Assembly (NCBI GenBank): GCA_025210475.1
Contig: JAOARW010000094.1
Span: forward strand, 62,001-126,000
Length of the DNA stretch: 64,000 bases
DNA from: Carboxylicivirga sp.
Lineage (GTDB): Bacteria > Bacteroidota > Bacteroidia > Bacteroidales > Marinilabiliaceae
Reading direction: 5' to 3'
Of the stretch, positions 63,695 through 64,000 are shown one piece after another. The first letter of the stretch is position 1, and each line of letters begins with the position of its first letter. The position numbers and the translations under genes were made by a program. The notes beneath the pieces were generated by a model. It saw only the letters and a list, made by a program, of their open reading frames with translations. It made no database searches and was not told the DNA's origin.

Positions 63695-63763
63695 CTCAAA
63701 CGTGTTAGTTGTAGCGATATAACAAATTGTGCTGAATTTGGTTTTTGGAACGGGTATAAAAAG

Positions 63764-63797
63764 AAAGCCGCCTTAAAGCATTCTTTAAGACGACTTT
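63764..63797. repeat. Hairpin before mini-ORF, copy 2
   Basis: AAAG, CG and CTTAAAG pair with CTTTAAG, CG and CTTT around a CATT loop. Arms differ from copy 1 at 36699 but the placement before AACCTAACCC is the same. The gap 63695-64000 has no other gene. Confidence 0.6.
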
Positions 63798-63826
63798 CAA
63801 CTTTTAACCAAACCTAACCCTAAACT

Positions 63827-63922
63827 ATGAGAAAACTTACTCAATATCTTTATAGCAACTTAATGCTTTTTAATAATCTTCTACGTAAAAAAAACTTAAC
63901 AGTTACAAAATGTTTCCCTTAA
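63827..63922 (+). CDS. Mini-ORF of 31 codons after an AACCTAACCC leader
   Basis: The ORF begins MRKLTQYLYSNLMLFNNLL and ends at TAA 63920-63922. It is preceded by AACCTAACCCTAAACT right before the ATG, matching the leader at 36753. The product is basic and hydrophobic at the start. No homologue is recognised. It may be a small protein or part of a small RNA. Confidence 0.4.
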   Translation: MRKLTQYLYSNLMLFNNLLRKKNLTVTKCFP

Positions 63923-64000
63923 TTCTACTTTGCAAATATACTTGGATTGTTAATGAATACATAATAACTAAAGTTAAAAGAAGTTAAATTTTAAATTATC

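Overview
The window is from a Bacteroidota chromosome, most likely an anaerobic or facultative fermenter. The signs are a SusC/SusD pair behind an ECF sigma factor and FecR, a type IX secretion sorting domain, many Bac-type lipoprotein signals, promoters of the TTG / TAnnTTTG type, starts without Shine-Dalgarno sequences, and a complete core of the lysine fermentation pathway. Genus and species cannot be named from the sequence alone.

Layout. 1-10.8 kb is a single-direction lysine-fermentation locus: CoA-transferase A (partial) and B, kce, kdd, kamA, kamB, kamC, kamD, kamE and the thiolase atoB. It turns lysine into acetyl-CoA via beta-lysine, 3,5-diaminohexanoate, 5-amino-3-oxohexanoate and acetoacetate. 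KamB/KamC are the presumed repair chaperone of the B12 enzyme KamDE. The kal gene is not here. 10.9-15.4 kb is an AT-rich accessory stretch: a 41-bp degenerate tandem array, a lone DUF6119-type putative defence nuclease, two small envelope proteins and several copies of a REP-like double hairpin. 15.4-19.1 kb holds small lipoprotein and membrane genes, a monooxygenase-like protein and an ada gene interrupted by an in-frame TAA. 19.5-31.9 kb is an ECF sigma / FecR / DUF6242 / SusC / SusD / SRPBCC-like / three-thioredoxin locus; the SusC gene carries a 1-nt frameshift near its 3' end. 32.2-49.0 kb is mixed housekeeping: DUF4476 protein, AlkC-like repair protein, CDF transporter, long PurF paralogue, SPOR protein, universal stress protein, miaB, STAS, PlsC-like acyltransferase, a frameshifted glyoxalase-like gene, an ABC-F protein and a sensor kinase.

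49.1-53.4 kb is an aromatic amino acid operon: pheA, an aminotransferase, DAHP synthase-chorismate mutase and tyrA. It is preceded by a clear transcription attenuator: an 18-residue leader peptide rich in Phe and Tyr codons, an antiterminator arm and a rho-independent terminator. This is the best regulatory find in the window. 53.5-59.3 kb has mnmA, a TlpA thioredoxin and, on the other strand, a set of an AsmA-like protein, a membrane-anchored DsbA-like protein and a Cys-rich lipoprotein. 59.4-64 kb has a candidate structured RNA (or 36-residue ORF), a RemB/Wzi-like outer-membrane barrel, a YitT protein and an MFS transporter. Two intergenic sites (36.7 and 63.8 kb) share a hairpin, an AACCTAACCC leader and a mini-ORF. 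Two one-base deletions, each explicable as a shortened A/T run, break otherwise intact genes, so assembly error must be kept in mind.
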